The notes under the pieces: generated by a model
The model's database searches: none
Told to the model about the DNA's origin: nothing
What the model saw: the letters and a program-made list of their open reading frames with translations, nothing else
Origin: Candidatus Barnesiella excrementigallinarum
GTDB taxonomy: Bacteria; Bacteroidota; Bacteroidia; Bacteroidales; Barnesiellaceae
Direction: 5' to 3'
NCBI GenBank assembly: GCA_019114445.1
Contig: DXFL01000030.1
Span: forward strand, 107,287 to 171,286
Length of the DNA stretch: 64,000 bases
Made by a program: the position numbers and the translations under genes
In this document: positions 1 to 7,611 of the stretch, piece by piece
How positions within the stretch are numbered: position 1 is the first letter of the stretch
Layout of the letters: every line of letters starts with the position of its first letter

Positions 1-1884
1 GCTCAAACTGATATTGAAGGTAAGAATATGCGAACCGTTATCGGTCATCGAAGCAAAGGTATTGTCGGTGCTGGCCTGACCTGCCGTAAAGTTGCACACC
101 TCGATTTCGGGATATTGCTCCATCCACTGGTGGTAAAGGCGCATACCTATCTCGCGCGAGATTTCGGTGCGGGTACCAATAGGCATCTCTACGGTCACAC
201 CTATACGGGCATTATCCTGTGTAGGCATAAATTCCGTACCTACAAACCGCACCAAAAAGAGGCTCAATACAAAGAACGACATACACCCTACGATAACGAT
301 GGTGCGGTGTCCTACCGCCCAACGCAGCAAGCGGGCATAGGCATTGTCGAAACTGTCCAACCCTTTCTCAATAGGTCCGTAAAGCAGTTTGAATACTTTC
401 GACTGCTTCGGTTGAAGTTTCAACATACGCGAACACAACATAGGCGTAAGCGACAATGCACACACGATAGAGATTACCATAATGATGGTTACCATCCAAC
501 CCAACTGTTGGAAAAGGACACCGGTCATACCGGTTACCAGCGTCAACGGGAAGAATACGGCAATAAGAGTAAGCGTAGAGGCTACAACCGAAAGTCCCAC
601 CTCGTTGGTACCGTGAATGGCGGCTTGCCGAGGTTCACTACCCCGCTCGATATGGTTGGTTACGTTTTCGAGTACCACAATGGCGTCGTCCACCACCATA
701 CCGATAGCAATAGACAGAGACGAAAGCGATATGATATTCAGCGAATTGCCAGTTGCCGCCAAATAAATGAACGAGGCTACCAGCGAAATAGGTATCGTAA
801 TGATAATGATTATCGTGGCTCTCCACCGACCCAAGAAGAGGAATACCACTATCGACACGAAAATCAGAGCCAGAATAACAGTCTCGAACAGCGTATTGAT
901 GGTGTTGCGAATGTTGTCGGAGGTATCGACAATCACACCCAGTTTTACGTCGCTGGGCAAGTTTTTCTGCAACCGGGGCATGGCAGCCTTCACCGCATTG
1001 GAAATTTCCACCGAATTGGCTCCCGATTGTTTTTGGATAACAATCATCGCACCTTGAATACCGTTATTGTAAGTCTCTTGCGCACGCTCTTCCACCGAGT
1101 CGTGTACCACAGCCACATCGCGCAAATAAATGGTTTTCCCGTTGTAATTGCCCACAACGATGTCGTTCATTTGCAAAGCATCGCTAAACTCGCCTTGCAC
1201 ACGCAACGAATAGGTATCGGAACCCACATCGAACGTACCACCCGGAATGTTCCGGTTCTCGGCTCCGATAACCGAAGCGATAGTCTCGATACTGAGATTA
1301 TAGGCTTCGAGTTTGACCGGGTCGACATAAACCTGAATCTCCCGTTCGGGAGCACCGCTAATGGAGACAGAACCTACCCCGCTGATACGCGCCAACGGGC
1401 TGGCTACATTGTCGTCGAGAATCTTATAGAGTGCCGGCATACTCTCGTTGGCTTGCACCGAAAGTATCACAATAGGAATCATGTCGGAGCTGAATTTGAA
1501 GATAATGGGATTCTCCGCCTCATCGGGCAGCTCCGATTTCACCATATCCAATTTGTCCCGCACATCGTTGGTAAGCACATCGATATCCTCGCCGTATTCA
1601 AATTCGAGGGTAATCAGCGAGATGTTTTCTTTCGACTGGGAGGTAATGTGTTTCAAGTCGCTCACGGCATTGAGGGCATTTTCCAACGGTCGCGTCACAT
1701 TGTTTTCTATATCGGCGGCACTGGCACCGGGATATGCCGTCATCACCATAATCATGTTGGTCTCTATATCGGGATAGAGGTCAATCGGCAATTTTGTAAG
1801 GGAAAAAAGACCCATGATAGCCACTGCAACAAAACAGAGCGCCGTCATAATGGGTTTCTTCACCGAACCTTCGTATATACTCAT
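1..1884 (-). CDS. RND family efflux pump, inner-membrane transporter (3' end missing)
   Basis: Proton-driven inner-membrane pump of the AcrB/MexF (HAE) type that exports drugs or other small molecules through a tripartite complex. The ORF track shows only antisense shadows here because the gene runs off the window; I read it on the minus strand from ATG at 1884, giving 628 codons with no stop. The N-terminus (MSIYEGSVKKPIMTALCFVA) is the usual first membrane helix. The proton-relay Asp pair is in GMVVDDAIVVLEN, followed by the second helix bundle and the start of the second periplasmic half. It lies 49 bases after the adaptor gene and is the last visible gene of the tetR-tolC-adaptor-pump operon. 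Substrate is not predictable. Family assignment is secure; the missing part is about 400 residues judged by family length. Confidence 0.93.
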   Translation of the reverse strand, partial: MSIYEGSVKKPIMTALCFVAVAIMGLFSLTKLPIDLYPDIETNMIMVMTAYPGASAADIENNVTRPLENALNAVSDLKHITSQSKENISLITLEFEYGEDIDVLTNDVRDKLDMVKSELPDEAENPIIFKFSSDMIPIVILSVQANESMPALYKILDDNVASPLARISGVGSVSISGAPEREIQVYVDPVKLEAYNLSIETIASVIGAENRNIPGGTFDVGSDTYSLRVQGEFSDALQMNDIVVGNYNGKTIYLRDVAVVHDSVEERAQETYNNGIQGAMIVIQKQSGANSVEISNAVKAAMPRLQKNLPSDVKLGVIVDTSDNIRNTINTLFETVILALIFVSIVVFLFLGRWRATIIIIITIPISLVASFIYLAATGNSLNIISLSSLSIAIGMVVDDAIVVLENVTNHIERGSEPRQAAIHGTNEVGLSVVASTLTLIAVFFPLTLVTGMTGVLFQQLGWMVTIIMVISIVCALSLTPMLCSRMLKLQPKQSKVFKLLYGPIEKGLDSFDNAYARLLRWAVGHRTIVIVGCMSFFVLSLFLVRFVGTEFMPTQDNARIGVTVEMPIGTRTEISREIGMRLYHQWMEQYPEIEVCNFTAGQASTDNTFASMTDNGSHILTFNISLS

Positions 1885-1933
1885 ATAATTTTATTCTTTA
1901 TTGTGTGAATAGTTTGGGTGGGGTATTATGTTC

Positions 1934-2950
1934 TCATTCCGCAATTTTCACGGCGGCGCCATCTTTCAACCGGGTATGACCGGCGGTCACAACCATCGAA
2001 CCGCTCTCTACCCCCGAAATAAGTTCATACGTATTGTCGATGTGCCGACCCAACTGCACTTGGTTGAACGAAACTTTACCATCTTTATAGACATAAACGA
2101 AGCGGTCGCCCGACCCCGAACGTTTAATCACGGCACGATCGGGTACTACTACACGATTGACATTGCCGAAATCGATGTTTACACGGGCAAACATTCCCGG
2201 ACGAATGCGATTGTCGGTATTAGGGATATTGATTTCGGTCACAAATGTACGGGTAGAAGCATCGATGGTGGGATGTATCAACGACACCTTGCCTTTGAAC
2301 TTTTCATCGCCATACACCTCGACATTCACATCGACCGGCATACCCTGTTTTACCTTCGTAAAATCGCTTTCCGATACGTTTACCAATACTTTTACCGGCT
2401 GTATTTGCATAACGGTGAGAATAGCACCGCTGGCCATATCGCCATCGTCGAAATTACGGGCGGTGACCACCCCGTTAACAGGGCTTACCAATACGGTATT
2501 CTCATCTAAGTTCTCATACGCCGTCTTGGTTGTTTCGTACTGTGTGCGCATTTGATCCACCTGTTGTTGCGAAGCTCCACCTACGGCAAACAACTCTTTC
2601 ACCCGGTTGTATTCCAATTCGAGGTTATCGAGTTGCAACTTCTGTTGTGCCAAATTGGCACGGTCGAGGTCTACCAGTTTCTGCCCGGCCTTTACGTGGT
2701 CGCCTACCTCTACATAAATCTTCTTGATACGATTGGGGAGCGACGAACTGATGAGGTTTCGTTTATACGGTTCTACCGTAGCCGTATACGATACAACCTG
2801 AGGTATGGGTTGTTCCACTACCTTTTCGACTTTCACCAGTTGGACAGTCTCCTCTTCGGCCTGTCCGGTAGCCTCTTTTTTACCCGAACAAGCGACAAAC
2901 AGCACGGCCGCACAAACAGCCATCATGTAGGACAAATGTTTTCTTTCCAT
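1934..2950 (-). CDS. RND efflux adaptor (membrane fusion lipoprotein)
   Basis: Periplasmic adaptor of the HlyD/AcrA family that bridges the RND pump and the TolC-like channel encoded on either side of it. The 338-residue protein starts with a lipoprotein signal (AAVLFVAC, then SGKK), so it is probably anchored in the inner membrane by lipid. A biotinyl-lipoyl-like half follows (VEVGDHVKAGQKLVDLDRA), then a short coiled-coil hairpin (about residues 100-150) and a second lipoyl half (VLVSPVNGVVTAR). The C-terminal beta-barrel and membrane-proximal domains end in TRLKDGAAVKIAE. Length and order fit the family. It sits 40 bases after the channel gene and 49 before the pump, in one operon. The ORF start is a good ATG directly before the signal peptide. 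Confidence 0.93.
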   Translation of the reverse strand: MERKHLSYMMAVCAAVLFVACSGKKEATGQAEEETVQLVKVEKVVEQPIPQVVSYTATVEPYKRNLISSSLPNRIKKIYVEVGDHVKAGQKLVDLDRANLAQQKLQLDNLELEYNRVKELFAVGGASQQQVDQMRTQYETTKTAYENLDENTVLVSPVNGVVTARNFDDGDMASGAILTVMQIQPVKVLVNVSESDFTKVKQGMPVDVNVEVYGDEKFKGKVSLIHPTIDASTRTFVTEINIPNTDNRIRPGMFARVNIDFGNVNRVVVPDRAVIKRSGSGDRFVYVYKDGKVSFNQVQLGRHIDNTYELISGVESGSMVVTAGHTRLKDGAAVKIAE

Positions 2951-2990
2951 ATAATTGTTTTCTTTTTATTATTCTGTAACTGTATGTGTG

Positions 2991-4475
2991 TTATTTTTTT
3001 TCTTGGTTAGCCGGTTTGTACTGTTCCAAATCGGTGTTGCCGAGCAGCAACTGCAAATCCGATTTGGCGGCCAAAAAATCGTATATTGCCTGATTGTAGG
3101 ATAACCGCGAATTGGTCAATGCCAAGTCGGCATCGTTCAACTCGATAAAGGTGGCCGAACCTATCTCGAAACTCTTTTGCATAATCGAATAAGCCTTCTC
3201 GGCCTGACGAACACCCTCTTTATTGGAGGCTATCTGTTTGATCGACTTTTGAATATTGTCCATCGACATTTGCACCTGCATGGAAAGGGTGTTTTTAAGA
3301 TTGTCGCGTTGCAAACCCAGTTGCAGAACATTCGACTTGGCCTGCTTGATCTTAAAATGGCGGGAGCCGCCTTGAAAAATAGGCAGCGACAACGAAAGGC
3401 CCACCGTAGAATAGGGGCTCCAACGAAAATCGTCGAACATACCGCCATAACTCATCGAAATCCAGTTGTAGTTGGCTGTGGCCGACAGCGTGGGGAACCA
3501 AGCCATGCGCTGAACATCGACCGCCTTTTTCAAATAAGCGGTTTGCAAATCCAACTGACGTAAGTCGGTATTTTGTTCGAGCGAGGTATCGATATTCAAG
3601 GTCTCTTCATACATGGATGCTTCGTAATCGTCCAGTTTATCGGTTACTTCAATCTCCACAGCCATGTCGACACCCATGAGAACCTTCAACTGCAATTTAC
3701 TCAATTTCACGCTGTTTTCGGTCTGTAACAACGAAGGTTCGAGGTTACGCACTTGCACCTCGGCACGCAATACATCGTATTCCGAAGCGGTTCCCTGTTC
3801 AAACTTGTTGCGGTAATCTTTGGCATTGAGCTTGGCATTGTCGTAACTCATCTTGATTACCTCGTAGGAGTTCTGAGCCAATAACAAACTGTAATAGGCT
3901 TTCTCGACTTGATTGACCATACTCAAACGCGAGGAACGGGCAGCTTCGACCGCCTGTTCGATGTCGGCGCTCGACATCTGTACGCTCTTCCACAACTGGG
4001 GGGCGATAATGGGTAACGAGGCACTAAACCCTACCGAATAAGTGTTGTCGGTACCCACTTTCATGCCGGTCTCGCCCGACGAAGAGGAGGAACCTCCCGT
4101 TTGCGGCATCTGAAAATCGGGGTGGAGCTGGCCTATCGTGTTATATATGGGGGCAAACATGGCACTCATGTCGAAAGCCTCGGAATCCATATACATGGTT
4201 TGTTTCTCTATCGTACGACTGTACGAAGCGGCAGCATCGATACGGGGAAACAAACCTGCAATAGTCTCTTTCTTGGAATAGTCCTTCTTCTCTATTTCCA
4301 TATCGGCCACCTTTATTGTGGGATTTTCGTTAAGGGCTATACTAATGGCGGTTTTCAAATCGAGGGTAAGCGATTGAACCGGTTGGGATTGCGTCTGTGC
4401 CCAACAAGTCCCCTGAAAAAGCAACAGAGCCAATGCGGCACCCATCATACGGTGCCCGATCGTTCTTCCGTTCAT
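2991..4475 (-). CDS. TolC-like outer-membrane efflux channel
   Basis: Outer-membrane factor of the TolC family, the exit duct of the tripartite pump encoded by this operon. The 494-residue protein has a signal peptide ending near CWAQ and then two OEP repeats. Each repeat has the long alpha-helical pattern with periodic Leu/Ala and Gln expected for the periplasmic tunnel, for example around QVEKAYYSLLLAQNSYEVIK and in the C-terminal half QAEKAYSIMQKSFEIGSATF. A low-complexity insert rich in Gly and Ser (GGSSSSSGETG, about residue 130) lies near the first repeat's beta strands, probably an extracellular loop. It follows tetR by 33 bases and precedes the adaptor by 40, so it should be co-transcribed and under TetR control. 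There is no lipobox, unlike the OprM-like protein at 6176. Confidence 0.92.
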   Translation of the reverse strand: MNGRTIGHRMMGAALALLLFQGTCWAQTQSQPVQSLTLDLKTAISIALNENPTIKVADMEIEKKDYSKKETIAGLFPRIDAAASYSRTIEKQTMYMDSEAFDMSAMFAPIYNTIGQLHPDFQMPQTGGSSSSSGETGMKVGTDNTYSVGFSASLPIIAPQLWKSVQMSSADIEQAVEAARSSRLSMVNQVEKAYYSLLLAQNSYEVIKMSYDNAKLNAKDYRNKFEQGTASEYDVLRAEVQVRNLEPSLLQTENSVKLSKLQLKVLMGVDMAVEIEVTDKLDDYEASMYEETLNIDTSLEQNTDLRQLDLQTAYLKKAVDVQRMAWFPTLSATANYNWISMSYGGMFDDFRWSPYSTVGLSLSLPIFQGGSRHFKIKQAKSNVLQLGLQRDNLKNTLSMQVQMSMDNIQKSIKQIASNKEGVRQAEKAYSIMQKSFEIGSATFIELNDADLALTNSRLSYNQAIYDFLAAKSDLQLLLGNTDLEQYKPANQEKK

Positions 4476-4508
4476 AGGTCTTTTTTTATCATTAAAGGGT
4501 TACTATAT

Positions 4509-5126
4509 TCATTTATTTTTATTTTCTGCAAAAAACTGGTCGGTAAACTTTATTCCTTCGGGTGTAGCAATACCCCGGATAAAGCTCTTAAATATGGTCT
4601 CGAAAATCTCGGTAAACGTATATTTCGAATTGAATATACGATCGGCATTTTTCAACAAATCGAATTGCAACGAAAGCAACGTGGCTACAATTTCCATATT
4701 TATATCGTCGCGTATCATTCCCTCGCCTATACCCTCGCGCAGCAAATCGACCATCGCCTGCTTGTGGACCTCGCGCTCCCGGGCATACCGGTCATACACC
4801 TTCGGGTAGTGCCGCTCCATATCGAAAAAATAGGCGGGACTGGCCTCACGCATAAACCGCAATATGTCCATGTGGACCCTCAGCAACAAATCGATTACAT
4901 TTTTTCTTTGGAGATAGTACTGCTCCAACCGCTCGTTACGCTCTTTCTCCGCCTCTTCCAAACAGACCAACAGCAGTTCGTTTTTCTCTTTGAAATTTTC
5001 ATACAGCGTCCGCTTCGAGATACCCAACTGCGACGCAATCATATCCATCGTAACTGCCTTGATTCCGTTACACAGGAACATTCGCGTTGCTTGCTTGATG
5101 ATTCGGGCTTGTAACTCTACATTCAT
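4509..5126 (-). CDS. TetR family transcriptional repressor of the efflux operon
   Basis: DNA-binding regulator, probably a repressor of its own operon with the downstream channel, adaptor and pump. The TetR_N domain occupies residues 1-50 with the helix-turn-helix MDMIASQLGISKRTLYENF; the rest is an all-helical ligand-binding and dimerisation domain. The ORF track opens at 5150, but that codon is a TTG lying inside the likely -7 promoter box (5148-5155). I therefore start at the ATG at 5126 (MNVELQARIIKQATRM), which places the DNA-binding domain at the usual distance from the N-terminus and gives 205 residues. A 19-base perfect palindrome just upstream overlaps the promoter and is a natural autoregulatory operator. 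The ligand is unknown. Confidence 0.9.
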   Translation of the reverse strand: MNVELQARIIKQATRMFLCNGIKAVTMDMIASQLGISKRTLYENFKEKNELLLVCLEEAEKERNERLEQYYLQRKNVIDLLLRVHMDILRFMREASPAYFFDMERHYPKVYDRYAREREVHKQAMVDLLREGIGEGMIRDDINMEIVATLLSLQFDLLKNADRIFNSKYTFTEIFETIFKSFIRGIATPEGIKFTDQFFAENKNK

Positions 5127-5147
5127 ACGGGTTTTACTTTGGTGTGG

Positions 5148-5155
5148 CAAATGTA
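5148..5155 (-). promoter_or_regulatory. Promoter -7 box of tetR efflux operon
   Basis: On the minus strand this reads TACATTTG, matching the Bacteroidota -7 consensus TAnnTTTG. The tetR ATG lies about 20 bases further on, giving a very short leader. No clear TTTG is seen at -33; that position is taken up by the palindrome at 5167-5185. Confidence 0.55.
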
Positions 5156-5156
5156 T

Positions 5157-5185
5157 AGAAAACTTTGAAAACTAAAATAGTTTTC
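5157..5185. promoter_or_regulatory. Candidate TetR operator (palindrome with extra half-site)
   Basis: A perfect 19-base inverted repeat, GAAAACTA-AAA-TAGTTTTC, occupies 5167-5185. A further direct copy of the half-site GAAAACT lies at 5158-5164. The element sits immediately upstream of the tetR -7 box, exactly where repressor binding would block RNA polymerase. TetR-family repressors usually bind such palindromes next to their own genes. The assignment rests on symmetry and position only. Confidence 0.6.
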
Positions 5186-5304
5186 TGCGACTCATTTATA
5201 TACTGCTTCTGTTAATTAAAACAAACTTCTTTGAAGTATCGTTATCCATACCCTTTTACAACCACACTACAACACTCCCCAAGCTATTTTTCTCGCTTAA
5301 TCAT

Positions 5305-5346
5305 AAAAAAACGAAACCCGGCCATAAATAGCCGGGTTTCGTTTTA
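5305..5346 (-). terminator. Rho-independent terminator after lpxA
   Basis: A perfect 15-base stem (AAAACGAAACCCGGC paired with GCCGGGTTTCGTTTT) encloses an 8-base loop. On the minus strand it ends in a run of seven T residues. It lies 24 bases past the lpxA stop and separates the efflux/lpxA operon from tetR. Confidence 0.9.
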
Positions 5347-5369
5347 TCACAGTTTTATATTTCTCGCTT

Positions 5370-6155
5370 TTACATTCCTTCGCCGTAAGTGGCGATGATT
5401 CCCATTTTCGTCTCCTCGAAGAAAGAGAGGATATAGTCGATTTCGGGACTGGGGGTTACAACCTCCTTGATACGGAGTATCGCGTTTTCGAGGCTGGTTC
5501 CCGATGAATAAACCTGACGGTAGGCCAAAGCGATATTCTCGATCGTGGCTTCGCTGAATCCTTTCCGACGAAGGATAAAGGCATTGATTCCCTTATAGGT
5601 AATGGGATTGTGTGCCGCCAAAATATACGGGGGGATATCTTTGCTGGTACGGCAACCACTCTTGACGAGCGTCCAACTGCCTACCCGACAGTTTTCTTTC
5701 ACAATGACACGACCGGCCAAAATGGCTTTGCTGTGTATGTGGCAACAGCCCGAAAGGTCGCAGTCGATACCGAGTATACAGTCGTCGTCGACCCGGCAAT
5801 CGTGACCGATACGGGTTCCTTTCAAAAGACATATTCTGTTCCCGATAACGGTTTCGCCTTCGGGAGTAGTGGCGCGGTTAATTACTACATATTCGCGAAT
5901 CACATTGTTATCGCCTACCGTGAGCCGGGTAGCGTCGCCTTTGTAGTGGAAGTCTTGCGGCTCGGCGCCCAAAATGGCTCCCTGAAAAACCCGGTTGTTC
6001 TTGCCCAAGACCGTCCCCGCCAAGATGCTGGCATAGGGATATATCACGCAATTATCACCGATAACTACATCTTTATCGATGTAAGCAAAGGGGTGAATCG
6101 TTACATTGTTGCCGATCACGGCTTTGGGATCGACGTATGCTAACGGACTAATCAT
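5370..6155 (-). CDS. lpxA: Acyl-[ACP]--UDP-N-acetylglucosamine O-acyltransferase-like protein
   Basis: Left-handed beta-helix acyltransferase of the LpxA type, which transfers an R-3-hydroxyacyl chain from ACP to UDP-GlcNAc in the first step of lipid A synthesis in the cytoplasm. The hexapeptide repeats start at residue 8 (YVDPKAVIGNNVTIHPFAYI) and run to about residue 190. His118 in GTRIGHDC matches the catalytic His of LpxA, and the helical C-terminal domain (SEATIENIALAYRQVY) is present. Length 261 is normal. In related genomes the housekeeping lpxA usually sits with lpxC-fabZ; here it is the last gene of an RND efflux operon, 20 bases after the outer-membrane factor. It may therefore be a second copy. 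Family is sure; exact acyl or sugar specificity is not. Confidence 0.85.
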   Translation of the reverse strand: MISPLAYVDPKAVIGNNVTIHPFAYIDKDVVIGDNCVIYPYASILAGTVLGKNNRVFQGAILGAEPQDFHYKGDATRLTVGDNNVIREYVVINRATTPEGETVIGNRICLLKGTRIGHDCRVDDDCILGIDCDLSGCCHIHSKAILAGRVIVKENCRVGSWTLVKSGCRTSKDIPPYILAAHNPITYKGINAFILRRKGFSEATIENIALAYRQVYSSGTSLENAILRIKEVVTPSPEIDYILSFFEETKMGIIATYGEGM

Positions 6156-6175
6156 AGTATGCTGTTTTTAATTTT

Positions 6176-7582
6176 TTACTTTGTATTTTCCTCTATCTCT
6201 CTACCGCCACCCAAAGCGTGGTAGAGGCTCACTACGGCAACCATACATTGGTACGAATCGGATATTTGCGACAGTTGTGCGTTCAACAACGACTGTTGTG
6301 CGGTAAGTACTTCGAGGTAAGTCGATGTACCCAGTTTCATCAACGACTCGGTCGATTCTACGGCTCGTTCCAACGAAGCGACTTGCAATTCGCGATTGGC
6401 AAGCGTCTCTTTGGAAGTTTGAATTTGATACAAGGCGTTGCTTACTTCGGCTCCGGCATTCAGTATAGTCTGTTGAAAATTAATGGCAGCCATCTCCTGT
6501 TGAGCCTTAGCCGCTTTCAAGTTGGCTATGTTGCTTCCATGATTGAAAATGGGTTGCACCAACGAGGCTGCCGCCGAAAGCAGCACTTTCCCGGGATTGA
6601 CAATGGCACTACCGGCCGAATTGGTCCACCCGGCCGAACCCGAAATAACCAAATTGGGATAAAATGCCGACCGGGCTATGTTGGTCGTATAGTATGCCGC
6701 AGCCAACGAGAGTTCGGCCGACTGCACATCGGGACGGTTGGAGAGGAGCTGTACGGGAACTCCGGCATGGATTACCTCAGGGAGTTTTTGATCTGCAAAT
6801 TTTCCGCGTTCAATCGCTTGCGGAGCTTGATAAAGAAGGGTCGAAAGACTGTTTTCGGCCTCTCTTATCTGCTGACGCAAGGCTGGTACCGAGGCAGCAA
6901 TCATGTAGCTGTTAGCCTCGCTTTGGGCTACGGCAGCCTCGTTGGCCATACCGCCAATCTTCATGGCCTTGATGGTTTCGACACTCTTGTTCCAAGTCTG
7001 TGCGGTTGCTTCGGTAATGGCCAGTTGCTCGTCGAGCATCAACAACGTATAATATCCGTTGGCTATCGCCGATATGATTTGCGTACGTACCGCCTGTTTG
7101 TAGGCTTCGCTTTGCATAAGCACGGCTTTGGCATTGCGTTTGGAGTTGAGGATTCGGCCAAACAGGTCGATTTCCCAACTGGCCGTAACCGGAGCGCTGT
7201 AAGTCCAAGTACCTTTACTGCCGTCGAAACTGCTTACCCCACCTTGCGGTGTAAGATTGAGCGTGGGCAGAAAGGCCAATCGGGCAGCCTTAAAACTGGC
7301 ATTGGCAGCCTCGACCTGCAACATGGCTGTTTGCAAATCGCTGTTCTTCTCCAATCCTATGCGAATGAGACGTTGCAAAATGGTATCGGTAAAGACCTCT
7401 TCCCAGGGCAAATCGCCCATGTTGAGGGAGTCGGCGGCAAGCGTGTCGCCCGCCGCAACGGTATCCCTGAAAAGACCCTCGACATTCACGTCGGGTCTGT
7501 GGTATTTATTATATATGTGGCAACTGTTGAACATGGTAATCATGGTCAAACCACATACGGTATATAAAAGGATTCGTTTCAT
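6176..7582 (-). CDS. OprM/NodT-type outer-membrane efflux lipoprotein
   Basis: Outer-membrane factor of the second RND set, forming the exit channel for the pump at 7612 and adaptor at 10814. The 468-residue protein has a lipoprotein signal ending MITMFNSC, so it is lipid-anchored like OprM and NodT. Two OEP domains follow; the conserved first-half motif region is PWEEVFTDTILQRLIRIGLE. The second half has the typical LLSNRPDVQSAELSLAAA stretch of the NodT family and ends in helical tunnel sequence (LMKLGTSTYLEVLTAQQSLL). It starts 29 bases after the pump gene and stops 20 before lpxA, so the four genes read as one transcript. Confidence 0.93.
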   Translation of the reverse strand: MKRILLYTVCGLTMITMFNSCHIYNKYHRPDVNVEGLFRDTVAAGDTLAADSLNMGDLPWEEVFTDTILQRLIRIGLEKNSDLQTAMLQVEAANASFKAARLAFLPTLNLTPQGGVSSFDGSKGTWTYSAPVTASWEIDLFGRILNSKRNAKAVLMQSEAYKQAVRTQIISAIANGYYTLLMLDEQLAITEATAQTWNKSVETIKAMKIGGMANEAAVAQSEANSYMIAASVPALRQQIREAENSLSTLLYQAPQAIERGKFADQKLPEVIHAGVPVQLLSNRPDVQSAELSLAAAYYTTNIARSAFYPNLVISGSAGWTNSAGSAIVNPGKVLLSAAASLVQPIFNHGSNIANLKAAKAQQEMAAINFQQTILNAGAEVSNALYQIQTSKETLANRELQVASLERAVESTESLMKLGTSTYLEVLTAQQSLLNAQLSQISDSYQCMVAVVSLYHALGGGREIEENTK

Positions 7583-7611
7583 ATATTCTGTTTTATAGCG
7601 TTACCTCCATA

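Noticed and set aside
28-1908. 626-residue plus-strand ORF (and similar long plus-strand ORFs over minus-strand genes, e.g. 8536-10008, 15594-17390, 39008-40663, 45299-46963)
   Set aside because: Translations are rich in His, Arg, Asn and Gly with no family motifs, and the opposite strand encodes clear RND, GH31, PpiC or ClpX/ClpP proteins. They are antisense shadows produced by codon bias.
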